Shown here: in pieces, positions 22,325 through 36,400 of the stretch
Layout: each line of letters opens with the position of its first letter
Position numbering within the stretch: the stretch's first letter is position 1
Source: Tagetes erecta
Taxonomy: Eukaryota; Streptophyta; Magnoliopsida; Asterales; Asteraceae
Assembly: GCA_030867185.1 (NCBI GenBank)
Contig: CM061488.1
Span: 75,301,119-75,365,118 of the forward strand
Length of the DNA stretch: 64,000 nt
Reading direction: 5' to 3'
Made by a program: the position numbers and the translations under genes
The notes under the pieces: model-generated
Told to the model about the DNA's origin: nothing
The model's database searches: none
Seen by the model: the letters and a program-made list of their open reading frames with translations, nothing else

Positions 22325-23854
22325 ATGGTGAAGTCGCCGGCGACGAAAGATGATGCACATGCTCTTTTTCACTCTCTCCGATCTGCCTATTCAGCTACTC
22401 CCACTAATCTCAAGGTTCATTTTTTTCACTTGATTTAACCACGTTGTTTTGTGGTCTTTTGTGCTCTAATGATCTGAATTGATTTGCGTTTGTTCCAGAT
22501 CATAGATCTGTACGTGGTGTTTGCTGTATCCACAGCTCTAATTCAGGTATTTGTCGTTTCCTTTACAAATTTCTTTTTTTAAAGGATACGAATGAACTCA
22601 TCATCGATTAAGATTTGTGAATTTGTGTTTGATTGAACCATAAATGTAGACATGTAGTTATCATTTAGTTTTAAGATCAGGTTACGTTTTTAATGCAAAC
22701 GTGTGAGATCTGGAGGTTTGATTTGCTTAATTTCTATGTTTATTGTGGCTTAAGTGCTTTTTAGGGTTTGGTTTCTACTTGAATTTGTTTTTTTTTTTTG
22801 TGTTGTCTGTCGCGTCTGTAATTTTTTTTCTAGGTTTTAGCATTTGCAATTTGTATGTGCAGCACAGCTTTAAGGGGTATATAGTTACTAATGTTGGTTC
22901 TTGCTTGAGTTAGTTGAAAAAAAATGCAAATGTGACAACAATATATTTGGTTTAAGTTTGTCCATTGTCTCATATAATGGGTGTGAATCTGTGATAGAGT
23001 GATGTAGTTTGAAATTAGATTCGTCAATGTTATTTATTGATCAATGAGAAGAGTTATTTACATAGAATTAGAAGGCAAACGGGCAACAAGCAGTGCCGCT
23101 AACCCTTTTTTGATAGAAATACCAAGTCGTTAAACACTAAATTCTTAGACCTTGGTGGAGAAAAACTCTCTCCATAGAAAATATCCATATCAGTTTGATG
23201 TAGAATGTTGTTAGTAACTGACCACTTGCTAAGTTGCTAGATGGTAGCTATTGCTATGTGATACTTGCTTACATGAAGTTATTAAAAAAACACTTACTTT
23301 CGTGAAAGAAACTTGAAAGGGAACTTGCTTGTGTTTTCTTTATTACCAGGTGGTTTACATGGCAATAGTTGGGTCTTTTCCGTTCAACTCTTTTCTCTCG
23401 GGTGTGCTTTCTTGTGTTGGCACTGCTGTCCTAGCTGGTAAGCTTAATATGAATTCATTATAGTATGGATGCTCCCGATTTTCAGTCCGTCATATTGTCT
23501 TGCCAACTAATATTTACTTTGTCATTTGGCTATAGTATGTCTTCGTATCCAAGTGAACAAAGAAAACAAGGAATTCAAGGTACGTTGATCGCTATTTGCT
23601 TAATACTTATGAATGAATTTACCTAAAAAACCTTGTTGGGTGGGTTGTGGACTTATCAGTACTGGGTCAAAATGAGTTTGGGTCCAAAAATGTAATATTT
23701 TTGTTTCAGGTGGAGTGCGGGGACATGCAAACACTTTTTACTTATCTATATTCGTGATGTTAATCTGCAGGATTTACCTCCAGAACGTGCTTTTGCTGAT
23801 TTTGTTCTGTGCAATTTGGTGCTGCATTTGGTTATTATGAATTTCCTTGGATAA
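22325..23854 (+). CDS. DAD1: DAD1, oligosaccharyltransferase subunit (Ost2)
   Basis: Exons 22325-22414, 22499-22546, 23350-23437, 23536-23579 and 23771-23854 join in phase to 117 residues, the normal plant length. DAD1 is a small integral ER membrane subunit of the oligosaccharyltransferase that transfers glycans to asparagines of nascent proteins; its loss triggers cell death. The conserved C-terminus DLPPERAFADFVLCNLVLHL...MNFLG is present. Hydrophobic segments lie at about residues 33-56, 62-80 and 98-115. The gene looks intact. Confidence 0.97.
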
Positions 23855-24202
23855 GTTGCGGCTTTTTACATGTTATATGACTGCAATTTGATGCAATAGA
23901 TCGCTTCGGTACGGATCTGTGATGCTGAACATTGAATTCTGTATTGGCAATAGGATACTTATGTTGTTACTTATATTGCAATATGTGGTTCATTTCAATC
24001 CATTGGTTACTGAGATGGTCTACTATTTCATATCAGATAGTTGTATCAACTATTTCACTTTTTATTAACTAAACCTTTTGTGTCACTCTATGTTCTTATG
24101 TTGTAACTAATGCGACCATAATGCTGATCACTATAACTTATTATTTCATCTATGTTGGTTCCCATTCTCATTCTAGGCTGGATATAATGGACAGTAGGTC
24201 AT

Positions 24203-24655
24203 GACGGCAGGGGAAAGTAACAAAGTGGATGTTTGAAATTGCGTGTTGAAACTCAAATCTTCCGCAATCAAACAGTTAACGGTCCAATCGCCTCTTATAC
24301 AATGATTAAATCAAACCCAACAATATTCCTTGATGTTTTATGCAAGAGCTACTCTGAGCTAGCATGTATACTACGTTTTGTAGACGTTTAAGGGGGTGGA
24401 AATATGTTAAGATGTTTCACCGTAAGTTATTGAGTGTTTAAATCTAATGGCGAATAAATATATAGCTTTAGTAATAGAATTACGCTACTTGTGACTCTGA
24501 TAGTTAGTTGCTATTAAAAGAATTATTGTTTAGCTTGTTTTCCATCTATGATCTATATTAAGACTCATATTAAAATATACATTTAAGTCATGTTTATATT
24601 TGAAAAGATTATTTGATGATAGAACATTTGCAAGTGTAATAAGATGAATAAAAAT
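24203..24655 (+). repeat. Direct repeat, right copy
   Basis: Matches 19700-20400 in the same orientation with substitutions and small indels, for example the shared TTGCGTGTTGAAACTCAAAT-type segment and CGCCTCTTATACAATGATT. It ends near GTAATAAGATGAATAAAAAT. Confidence 0.65.
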
Positions 24656-25106
24656 ATACTAATTAGTGGTTATTTTAGTAATTTGTAACGAGGTGTGTTC
24701 CCCCTCCGTAATAGCCAATGGGCTCAATGGTGTCGGTATACCAGCCCCCTACCCCCCTCCACCGTTTTGGGGTGTCATGCAATTGCCCGTAAATAGCATA
24801 ACGAGTGGTTTTTTTTTGCTGTAAAAGCTGAGAGAGATGAACCGAACATGCAAAACAGGTGGTGGAGGGCATTATGTAGTTATCCACCATAGATAGCCTA
24901 AAAGCAACAATGAAACAAATTCACTACCAAGCCAAGAATCAAATATAAGTTACGAGTCACCAAAATATACAAACACCAAAATACATCACAAATCACTAGT
25001 ATCCATCCGTTTATCCTCTTATCCGTAATACATATTTTATTAGTCCTTTAAATCTTTAATCAAACACTACCGTTTAACCAGGAAAATGGTTTCATTTCTC
25101 ATTAAA

Positions 25107-25150
25107 CTAGTTTTTTTCAGTCTCGCACGATGTGCGAGTGTTGGTGGGGC
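25107..25150 (-). mobile_element. Helitron 3' terminus, minus orientation
   Basis: On the minus strand a perfect hairpin CTCGCACATCGTGCGAG is followed by ACTGAAAAAAACTAG and then T. This is a different Helitron family from the CCCGTGTGT group. The 5' end is not fixed. Confidence 0.55.
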
Positions 25151-26577
25151 TCATGGGCTCAAATTTGTTTGTCATCATCATCATATACACTTATATAACA
25201 TCAAGGCTCATGTTAGTACAAAAACATCATAATTACCCTAAACCTCGCAAAAATGCCCGGACACGGCTACAAAACATAACCAAAATTCGGATTGAAGTTT
25301 GTTAAGGCTAACACATGCAATAATCTGAAATGATGTTGTAGCATATATATGCTAGTTCCACAGCATGATTCAACATTAATAATTAAATACTCTTCAAATG
25401 CTAATGAAAAAGTCATGAAAGAAATGTGTATTCTTAATTTCACTTAAATAAACGCAAATAATATGGCATAATGATGGTAGACCCATCCACATCAAAAATC
25501 ATTTTTACCATTGCATGTAATTTGATTGAAATAACAGGGAAATGCAATGGCTATAAAAAATGCTCCTTTAACACATATGAGCTTACCTCACCACAATTGA
25601 AAAATGAATACAAAGATGAATTAAGACATATTAGTCTCTTCCTCCTTAACTGTATTTTTATGATGCTATATACATATAAACTCATTACACACATAATATT
25701 ATCTGTTTGATGAGAATAATGGACAAAAAGATAAGTGATTGCTTATAAAATAAAAACAAAAAATTGGTCTATATGACCCAAAGTCTTAGTTGTTTCAACC
25801 CGACTAACTTTTACTTGTTTTGACCCAACCCACCCTAATTTTACTTGTTTTGACAACACGACCGAAACAATCATATGCAATTCATCATTCTAATACTCGA
25901 TTCAAGAACATTATAGTGTGCAACTAAAGGCGTAAAGATCACAACGCGGCACATAAATCGTATAAACTTGTGTATAGTCACGTACAAAGTCTATGATTTC
26001 GCATCTCTTTACGGTTTCAGCAGAAGTTTATACAAAACCCCGAAACAAATTGGTAAAACCTCAATATCAAGTTATCAACGATGTAAGTGAAAGATGAAAC
26101 CCTAAAACTTGTTGTCGCCATCGCTGGCCAAATCATCGTTAAACCTGAAATCACCACCATCAACAAAGTAAATGAAATACAAAACCCCTAAATCACTGGT
26201 TAAATCTGATCATCTTCGCCCTACGACCATCACCATCGGCTTTTGGCCCCGATCTCCCCAACCGCTGAGAGCCCGAGAACCACCACCTTCACTGTCACAA
26301 CCTGCAATCGATCGGCCACCTAAGGTTACCGTGATGCAAGAACATAGGGATGAACCGACGACAGTTTTCTATGGCGGTGATGCAAGAGCATAGATAGGAA
26401 GATTTGGTGTGCTAGTTGGTGAGAGAAACAATAAATATAAAATTACCAAAATACCCCTAGATGTCTGGAATCCCTAAAATGCCCCTGAAATGTTACTGTT
26501 CAATTCCATGCCTTTTCAATTAAAAAATAAATAAAAGGATAATTTGCATCATTATATACCATAAATATCATATGATA

Positions 26578-27680
26578 TAAAAAATAAAGTTAATAGCCAA
26601 AATGGTCCCTGATGTTTATAAGATTTTGTAGTTTTGGACACTTTTAAGAATTTTTACATAAATAGTCCCTACACGCCAAAACCTGTTGCTAAATCGGTCC
26701 ACGACACTAATAGAGTTAAAAAAATTCTGTTAGTTGATTGTGAAATGACTAAATTACCCTTTCGAATTAAATTTAAAAATAAACAATCATCATTCACCCC
26801 ACCACCAATCATCATCACTACCACTTCAAACCATAACTCCATTTCTGTCGTGAACACCTAAAACCAAAACCAAAATCAAACCATAACCCGGATTACCATT
26901 CTAACCATATGAAAATCGATTAATTTGAAATCAAACCTGCAACTCCTTCATTTCTCTTCGTTAATCACAAATCAGTCACTGCTGCTTTGGATGGATGTTG
27001 GGGATGACAAGTGCTTCGGAGTTATTTCATCACCGAAGATATCGTTCCGGTGTACGTAACAACACCGTCGGCATTACAGGTTTTGATTCCTCCATACCCG
27101 ATTCCATTTCTTCTTCTTCGTTTTGGCTGCAACTTGACCTGAAAATGTGTATAACCGCCTGAAAATAGGGCTGTTGAAGCGAGGCGACAAGACTGCGTTG
27201 GGTTGCACCTAGGTCGCCTTGTGGGCTTTTGATAACAAATTCACTGGTAGAAACTTATTCAAATTCTGTAGGACTGATCATTCCTTCATTTTAATGGAAC
27301 TAAATAAGAACCAAATTCTGTAGGATTGTATAAATCTTCCATCTTAATGAAGCTAAATAAGAATTGCATTCAATTGGATTGGATCAATCTTCCATCATAA
27401 ATTCATAATGACAGAAATGGAGTTATGGTTTGAAGTGGTGGTGATGATGATGGGTGGTGGGGTGAATGATGATTGTTTATTTTTAAATTTAATTCGAAAG
27501 GGTAATTCAGTCATTTCACAATCAACTAACAGAATTTTTTAACTCTGTTAGTGTCGTGGACCGATTTAGCAACAGGTTTTGGCCTGTAGGGACTATTTAT
27601 GCAAAAATTCTTAAAAATGTCCAAAACTGCAAAATCTTATAAACCTCAGGGACCATTTTGGCTATTAACTCTAAAAAATA
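26578..27680. mobile_element. Non-autonomous MULE with long TIRs and 9-bp target duplication
   Basis: The element proper is 26587-27671 (1085 bp). It is flanked by the perfect 9-bp direct repeat TAAAAAATA at 26578-26586 and 27672-27680, the hallmark of Mutator-like elements. The inverted repeats are about 260 bp each (26587-26850 and 27413-27671), starting AAGTTAATAGCC and ending GGCTATTAACTC. The 560-bp interior is GC-richer, with no transposase. It could hold a captured host fragment, but I recognise none. Confidence 0.9.
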
Positions 27681-28201
27681 ATAACATCTAACTTTAATAA
27701 AAAAAATTTAAAACCAACAAATTAGTAATATCATTCATCTCATCCACAAACAAACTCTGATTTCAACATCTGCAACTCAAATGTTTAGCTGACTACGGTA
27801 CTCTTGAAATATCAAACCTAACCCAAGCTTAAAGTCAACTCTACAACTTAGAAATTTATTCAGATATCTCTACGGTAAGACTTTGCAGTACGTCTCTAAA
27901 AATATTAAGCTCTAAAATGTGCACATGAAATTTTAGTAGGGCTTACAAATCCAAATACAAAAGGATAACAAAAACAAAAAATATTTAACGGTTAGCCACA
28001 TAGCCAGTTTTATAGTTTCAGTCCAGACGATGTCAGCTAATCAAAATATCCAATCACAAACCGCACTATTCTCCACACCATCGTTTATTCATTTTCGATG
28101 AAACACATGTTCATCTCCGCCGTTGCTCCACCGTCCACCACCACCACCGCTACTTTAACACCACTACCTTCCACCTGAACAATTCTCTCTCTCTCTAAAC
28201 G
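27681..28201. promoter_or_regulatory. Promoter and 5' UTR region of plastid GPAT gene
   Basis: AT-rich sequence followed by a CT-rich leader (CTCTCTCTCTCT just before the ATG at 28202), typical of plant 5' UTRs. No individual element can be assigned with confidence. Confidence 0.4.
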
Positions 28202-31200
28202 ATGTCGTTCCTCTCTCCTTCATCTCCTACTCTCTTCTTCTCCACCACAAACCCTAGGGTTTCTCTCTCACCTACTTCTACTTCCTCTTCTACTTCATCC
28301 TTCCGCAGTCGCGCCATTTTCCGACGTCTTCCGTACTTAACGTTTTCTAGGGCAGCGAATGCCGCCGCGGAAACGTTTGAGGATAAAACGCGATCCTCGT
28401 CTTCTACTACACTGCCGGTATCTGGATCGGAGTTTGGTTACTCTCGTGCATTCATTGATGCTGTATCGGAACAAGGTAGCATGTTTTGTAAATGCTTGTG
28501 CAAATGAATTTACTAATTGAAGGTTGTACTGTGGATGAATTTTGCTCTACTTCAGCTTATAGTAAAGTGACGGTAGATGAATTTCTAGAGATTGATTTTT
28601 GCTTAATTCATTGATTGTTATGATATTCATGTTTAGCATTTTCTGATTTTAGTTCAGGAGTTTTATCCTTTGTTTTCAGTTATAAGGAAATTAGTGCGAG
28701 TGTGAATTGAGTTGCCAATTTCTCAAAATAGTTTTATGTTTTGATATACTTGTAGCTGAACGGTGATTATATGCTCTTATTTGAGTCAGGAAACATGCAA
28801 GTTTCTTATAGGCTTATAGCTAGACATTAAGTAATCCTTTTATTAGCTTTTTACGTCGGCTAGAGTGTAAATGCATCTGTATGTATCGTCGTGTTTTTGT
28901 GCTGTGTGTACTACATTCCTGAATGATCTTTTATTTACTGTTTGTTCCAAAGGGCTTGTAGCGTAGTGGTACCAAGTGTAGATTTAGGAGGAGGTATGGA
29001 GAGTGTTTGAGTTTGACATTCTAAAATTTGTTATTACTTGTCGTCTAAAGTTTTCTAATCTGATATGTAATGTGATAAATGGTTTTGACAGTTTGCTTGA
29101 TGTTTCAGATAAAGTTCTTAGTTAATGGCTTTGTGTAGCTTATTAGAAATTCTTTTGTTTTGTTTGAGTTTGTTTGAACCATCAACATTTAATGAAAATA
29201 ATTTTTATTGAATATATTTGCTACATTGTCTTGTCTTAATGATGATCCGAGTCTTGTGATTATGCTTGTTGGTAATGTATGAGGAGGTTGGTCATCATAT
29301 TGTTATTACAATGTTCTTCGATCTTTAATCGTTCTTACTGTTATCATCTAACACGTTGATTGTGGTGCTCTAGTTATTCATGACCCGGCTGGTCTTGAGA
29401 TGCCACTTGTTGTTTGCCCATTCCTAATTGGCAATATGATATTTTATGATTCTAAAATGGAAGTCCCCCGTGCACGTCAAAGAGAGAAATATATATTTTG
29501 ATATATTTTAACTGAATGCATTTATTACACTAGAAAATAGAAATCATTCGAATATTTAAGAAACTGACAGTTTTAGTAGTTTGTAATGGATGGCACACCT
29601 TGGCTTTTTTTTATTTGGTGCGATCATCCTCATTCGTCGGTAATATACCATAAAGCTCTAGTGTTTCTGCAGTTTACTTGATGATAGTTTTATATCTCAT
29701 CTGTAAGGACATTTAACAATTGAGCAACTCATTTTGAAGAATATAACTCTACTCTATAGCCAACCTTTGTCAACCATCTGTTTTCTGGAAAGCTGAGTCA
29801 TCTATACTTTTAGGTCGACTGTTCAGTTGTCCAATTTTTTAGGTATAACAACAGTTGCATTTTTTAATCATTTAAGGTACGTCATCAGAGAAAGTCATTC
29901 ATTTTGGGATATTTAATTAGGTTATATTTTTGCAGTAGTCAATCGCAACAAATGGCAACCGCAGCTGTGTGATGGTTCTAAAATTATAATTCTATTTGAT
30001 TTATGCAACAAATGTAAATATGTTTTCTCGTTAATTTACTCAAGTATTACATCATATGAAACTAGTGACCGAGTAAGGCAGCAGTCTATTACTTACACAT
30101 TTTGGATGTGAGATCTGTCAGTTTTTTTATTGTCACCATACGACGTTTATTTAACTTCCTACGCTTTGCACACGGAGTATTTTACGATATTGCAAATTAT
30201 TGATATGATTTAATATATGAAAATCCTCATGATTCGAGTAAGATTTCATTTGCATGTACCTCTAACATACCTTATTGTTGGCGTAGGTGTGGTAAATTTA
30301 TTTAATGTGTTCTGGTTATACCATTTTCTGTAGATCTTCTTTCTGTAATTCAAAGAGAGGTAGAAGCCGGAACACTGCCAAATCATATCGCTCACTCAAT
30401 GGAGGAACTCTACCAGAACTACAAAAATGCAGTAATTATTTTTCTTGGGCTCATTTTTATTTTGTGTGTGAAACACTGAATAGCATCTGCCATCTGAATG
30501 AGTAGTTTGCATAGACGTGCTTATTTCTTAAGTTTCAAAATTCTTTTCTTATTCAGGTTTTCCAAAGTGGAAATCTCCATGCAGAAGATGTTGTATTGTC
30601 AAACATGCGTGTGGCATTTGATCGAATGTTCTTGGATGTGAAGGTTTGCATGGACGATGCACATTGATATTAGTCTATTTTTATTATGTTCCTCCTCTTT
30701 AAATATGATAATTGATTTGCAGGAGCCTTTTGAGTTTTCACCATACCATGAAGCTATTCGGGAACCTTTTGATTACTATAAGTTTGGTCAAAATTATATT
30801 TGTCCTTTGATCAATTTCAGGTTAGTCAACACTCAACAATCTATGTGTTAGTTCGAATTGTTGTATTCATTGGAATCTTCCATTTAGCACTCTTATATTA
30901 CAAAATAAACGAGTGTGCAGGTATCATTGTCGATTCTAATTGCAGTCATATTTTATTATCAGGGAATCATATGTTGGCAATGTCTCCCTTTTCAGTGAAA
31001 TGGAACAACAACTCAAGCAGGTGTGTCATGTGTGGTATCTTGTGATTCCTTTTTTGTGAAATTTTGATTTTCTTAAGATTCTAATATTTACTTTTGTCAT
31101 TAAAACCATCAGGGTGAAAATGTGATTTTGATCTCAAATCACCAATCAGAAGCAGATCCAGCTGTTATTGCTTTGTTGCTTGAAACAACAAATCCCCATA

Positions 31201-33409
31201 TTTCTGAGAACATAGTAAGCTCTCTGTAAATTGACACCACATATCATGAAAATGGCCACTTAAGTTCAATATTTGATTACTGTATTGCAGATCTATGTGG
31301 CAGGGGACAGAGTCATAACAGATCCTCTTTGCAAGCCTTTCAGCATGGGAAGGTTCTTATTTTCTCTTTTAGCTTTACTTTTTAATTTGACAGAACAATC
31401 ATGCCTTCTGTATTTGTCCTAATATGAATTTTCATCTTAGGAACTTGTTGTGCGTATACTCAAAAAAACATATGAATGATGTTCCCGAGCTTGCTGATAT
31501 GAAAAGGAGGGCAAATACAAGAAGTTTAAAAGAAATGGCTTTGCTTTTGAGGTACATAGCTACTATCTATTTATACAAATTAGTAAAATTTAAGTTGGAA
31601 TTTCCATTATGGTTAAAAAGTTCACTTGTTGTTATTTGCTTTGTGTCATTCTTTAAAACCATTTTTTGTGGATAAATGCTTATCGTAGTTAAATGTGCTT
31701 TGATTAAATCAGGTATGCTTGTTTCTTTATGCTTTTACAATTTATATTACCTTCCATAATTGAGCTATTTGTAATTGACTACTTTTTTTAATTATTCTTT
31801 TACCTCTTTTGTTCCATCTGTTACTCGAGCAACTTCATTATTGTTTAATGTAATCAAATTTTTTAATAGTGTTACCTTTTGAGTTCTAGGGGTGGATCAA
31901 AAATAATATGGATTGCACCAAGTGGTGGCAGGGACAGGCCAGATCCCATCACAGATCAATGGTTTCCAGTATGGCCTCTTTCCTGCTATGACATAGAAGC
32001 TACTTGTTATTTACAAGTTATTATTTTTGTATGTATGGCAATTACATGCTGTTTTACTACATATGCTATGTTTAGGCACCATTTGATGCCACTTCACTGG
32101 ACAACATGAGAAGGCTTGTGGACCATGCTGGTGTGGTGGGTCATATATATCCTTTAGCCATACTGTGCCATGACATCATGCCCCCTCCTCCTCAGGTGTG
32201 ATCTTCTTGGTATAATGTCACCTTTCCATTATGTTATCTGTAAAATTTGAAATTAAGAAAAGGCGCATTTTGGATAGGTTGAGAAAGAAATTGGAGAGAA
32301 AAGGTTGGTCTCATTTCATGGCACCGGAATATCAGTTGCACCTGAAATAAATTTTCAGAAGGCCACTGCTTCATGTGGGTCCCCTGAGGAGGTTGGTATT
32401 ACTTAATCCTTAAATTATTCGATATTGAACTCACCATGCCGATTGTATGCAATTATATGAGAAAAGTTACCATTCCTTAATATTCAATTAATTATAAGGA
32501 ATGCATAAAACAAACAAACATACCCATTAAAATCCCACTCATGAGTAGGGATGAGATGAGGGCCAACCTTACCTCTAACCATGGTGCAGAGAGGTTGCAG
32601 TGTTGCACCCAGAGAGACCCCCACTCAGCAATGAGTAAACCCATTTCTTTCTCATTTTTAAAACATAATACAGGAAACTTACACCAAAAACAAATAACAG
32701 GAAACAATAACAGATAAATAGATAGTAAGAAAAATAATGAGGAAATCATAAGAATAACATGCTAACTTCATTTACTTGTAGTACTATTCTTAAATGGCTG
32801 TCTTTCTATATACTTTGCCCAACATGGTGACATGTATTAATTTTGAGCAATGATATTCAATGGAGGGTGCGAAGTCAACATTTTCAACTCAATATTTATT
32901 TACTTAAGTCATTAAAATGAAAAAAGAGTTCCGTTGGTCAATCTCACCATATACTAAAAACACCCGATGGACTCATAACCCAACACACATCTTGCCAGTT
33001 TTTTCACTGAATTATGAAGACCTTGGATATCTTTCTTTCCCGCTTTTCTTTTATGTTGAAAGCGAAGACATTATAAAGTTCTGTAGGTATTTACCCTTAA
33101 TATCTTTCAGTATATCCTTATGACCGGGCATCAAGAGTAGATTACACATGTAGATTTGTTACATTTGAAACCTTAAAAGTAATAGTCATTCTAAATATTT
33201 CTAATCTCTTAGATATAACATTGCCGTGCTTCACAATTTGCTTCTGTAATCTGTATTGTTTGCAGGCAAAGGCAGCTTATTCACAGGCACTTTATGATTC
33301 TGTATATGAGCAATACAACGTGCTACAGTCTGCCATAAATGGAGCAAAAGGTTTAGAATCATCAACATCAAGTGTCTTGTTGTCGCAACCATTGCAATCC
33401 CTTGACTAG
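28202..33409 (+). CDS. ATS1: Glycerol-3-phosphate acyltransferase, chloroplastic
   Basis: Twelve exons (28202-28475, 30334-30431, 30557-30643, 30723-30820, 30963-31020, 31113-31214, 31291-31352, 31441-31551, 31890-31968, 32076-32195, 32278-32391, 33266-33409) join in phase to 448 residues. The enzyme is soluble in the stroma and transfers an acyl group from acyl-ACP to sn-1 of glycerol 3-phosphate, the first step of the prokaryotic lipid pathway. The Ser/Thr-rich first 80-90 residues are a transit peptide. The HX4D catalytic motif is H215-D220 (NHQSEAD). Other conserved blocks are YVAGDRVITDPLCKPFSMGR and IWIAPSGGRDRP. Substrate selectivity (oleate or palmitate, relevant to chilling tolerance) cannot be read off safely. 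Confidence 0.96.
28476..30333 (+). other. Long first intron of the plastid GPAT gene
   Basis: 1858-bp T-rich intron directly after the transit-peptide exon. I see no clear transposon and no other gene. Confidence 0.6.
32505..32660 (-). mobile_element. SINE-like insertion in GPAT intron 11
   Basis: Read on the minus strand, the sequence contains GGGTGCAACACTGCAACC, CCATGGTTAGAGGTAAGG and a 3' end GTGGGATTTTAATGGGTATG followed by TTTG repeats, resembling plant Au-type SINE 3' ends. A related block with CCATGGATAGAGGTAAGG lies at 53330-53440. Target duplications were not found. Confidence 0.45.
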
Positions 33410-36400
33410 TCTATGTTTTTTCTTCTCTGTTCCAACTTTCAGGTTTGAATCTTTCTTTTAAATATTCTACAATTACCAAACTAACCCAAAATAACCAGGA
33501 CATATAGTATATAGTGGTGCTCATAACCATTTTAACCGACCAAACCACCAGAACGAAGCAGGTCAGCCAGTTATAAATTCTTATGGCTCACGGTTCAGTT
33601 TTGACGTTTAATGGTCCGACTGTCAGCTTGGTTTATGAAACGTCTGCTTAACCCTCGTTATATATTTACTTTTAACTTTTGGAATATGTAATTGTGTAAG
33701 TTCTGTATCCATGAACCACATACATGATTTTAAAACTTATTAATACAAACTGACAATTTTAAAAAATAATAAGACATGTTCAAAATGCCAAACCACTAAA
33801 AACTGGCTCGTCAGGCCGATCACCCAACCTGGCTGGTTTGGCTTGCTGTTTCTTGATAGCAGTCAGACCCAAAATTTTCTTAGATATACCCCTAATTGAC
33901 AGTAATTGGTTTGTTTTCTAAATGCAGCAGGTGAAGAATATTCTTTTTTACATGACCCTAGGTGTATAGATACCAAATCATAGTAGATCTACAAGCAAAT
34001 TCCATCAGCAACAGATAAAAGTGGCATTTAGGCTGTTTTTTTTAAATGAAGAATATAATGTGTAATGAAATGATTCATATGTTTTGAGGATGTACAGTTT
34101 GTATGGTTATGTTAGCTGCTTCTGTTGTAAAGGACCATCAAGCTGTAGATAAATGTTCCAACACAGACATCATGTTGGACCTTTTACTAGCACCATTATA
34201 TCAAGCTTTTAAGTTTGGTCATTTTCATTTGTTTAATTTGTATTGTTTTAATTGTTAGAAATGCATAGCAACACATTCGGCCTGACTTATCTTGATTTGA
34301 CCAATGTTTTGAAAATCAGACTTGCAGTTAGACCTTACCCGACACTTTTCACAGTTCACCGGTTCAATTGACTAGGTAGCTCTCTAAACTGGTCATTTCC
34401 TTGGTTGTGGGTTCAAACAAAACTTGATGGCATATGAGAATACGTGTGATCAGTGTATTGACCAAACTGACGACACCAACTGTTTTAGCTTAACCAGTTG
34501 GACCAACCGGTCTGGTTTAAAAAACGATGATTTCACATTTTATCATTCATTTTTTAGAGAAAAAATAATTGTGGTCAAAGCATGTCGTTGATGTTCAATT
34601 TCACATATTCAAGGATCAAGACAATGGCATATTGGCATTGGACGTGGACCATTGATTAGTTGGGAAATTTAAATTAACGCGGCGGATATTAGTACCAAGG
34701 CCATAACTTTCTTGAAAGCCCATTTTCAATTAAATGCTTGATGGTTTCCAACAAACTTTCAAATATTAATTGTTAAAATTTTTTTAGAATAAATTCATCA
34801 CAATCTATAGTATATGAACTAATGTCTAAAGTCACCTCGTCTAGCCTACTCGCTGGACAAGGGCAGGTGTACCTCGTGAGTTCATCCATCTGGTCACCTA
34901 TCTTGTACAGTGCCCTCATGCTCTAAGGGATGAATGTGTCTTCGACATGGCTTCAGGGTCATGACATGACTTGTTGGTACAGCACTGGAACACCCCCATT
35001 CCCCTTAAGTGATGAGTAGACTAGTGGTACTATGGTATACAATGTACAACCCAAAAGTATCGTGGGATGAAAGGGATAACAAAGATGAACAAAATATTTT
35101 TGTTGAAAGATGACTCATGATAGAATAAGATAGAGAAAAAAACTTATATGATGCTGATGTGGAAATAAAAGATAATGAAAGATGAGAGAGATGAAACCAT
35201 GTGTATTTTTTTTAACGGTAAATATACGACCTTGCTTCGAAGGATACATGTTATCTTAATTAGGCTCATCTATCCGTTCCCAGCTGGGACCGCACCCCAA
35301 CTTTGAAACTCACATTTGATGAGGAAACCTCTCATTTTTTTATTATTTTTTTTTGTTGTAGGTGGGACTTGAATCTAAGATCTCTCCTATTTTTTGGGTC
35401 TTGGGTACGTCACTTTAAAGCTTCTATAATGTCCGTACACCACCTCCTTGGTTTTTAATTTAATTAAAAGCAATTATTATGCAATCATTGTAAATGGGGT
35501 TGCGGGCATGATTTGAGCATTCAAAACGGGATTGCAGCACAACTTGTTGCATGTTTACTTGTCAACTTATTGTAAATTCCTTAGGAAAAAAAGATGATAT
35601 ATAGTACATATCATATTTTCTTACAACTTATTCTATGTGAGCTTTTCACAAGTCTAGCCGTCTAGGCATTGATGATTTTGTTTAAAATTTTGGTAACAAA
35701 GTTTTTAAGTGTCCTCTTCCCCTTTACTATATTCATGTTGATGTTCTTGTTAACTTTCAAAGAGACAGGATGGTTGATGTTCTTGTTAACCTTCAAAGAG
35801 ACAGGATGGGTTTGCCAAAAGCCCAAAACCATAACTTAAGGTGGGACATAGATGGGTCTTTATTATCATTCTTGTTATTATCTATAACGCATTGATCACC
35901 TTTTTTAAAGGACTTAGCTATTAGCAAAATTCAACGTATTGAGATACACTTGTCATTAAATAAGGCTAAAGTCTTGGAATACTCACATGTAGGCATGGTA
36001 GTGTGGTGATGGAAAACTTGTTTGGTTCAATGATCAAACTAACTTTCTTCGCCAGTCTCCTATCATCAACCGGTGCCACAAAAGCTAATGGGAAGGGTAT
36101 GAGTTGAACGGGCCACTTAGTACATCAGATCTTTCTCTTATCATTTAACTACAAACTCATTGACATATCCCATTAATAACACTTTTATCTTTAAAGTAGA
36201 AGGTATAAAGTTTAAATCTTAAGATGAACAAGTTTTGATGACTATATACATTGAAAAAACTTTTAGAAAAACAAAATTATTAAACACAGTGCCATGTATA
36301 TCGTTTGCATAAACAATAAAACATAAAGATAATAACAAAATAAATATATATAAATCATTTAGCCAAGGTGTCGATCACCACGTGCAAAGCATAAAGACAA

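Larger units (their letters stand above)
23855..26577. other. Intergenic region with direct repeat and Helitron end
   Basis: Contains the 3' UTR of DAD1, the right copy of the large direct repeat, a GC-rich C-run block at about 24700-24780 of unknown nature, and a minus-oriented Helitron terminus at 25107 that probably extends towards 26400. The short open frame at 26172-26393 lies in this repeat and is not considered a gene. Confidence 0.5.

Noticed and set aside
26172..26393. 73-codon Pro/Arg-rich frame
   Set aside because: Lies inside a region marked by a Helitron end and has no family match by eye.
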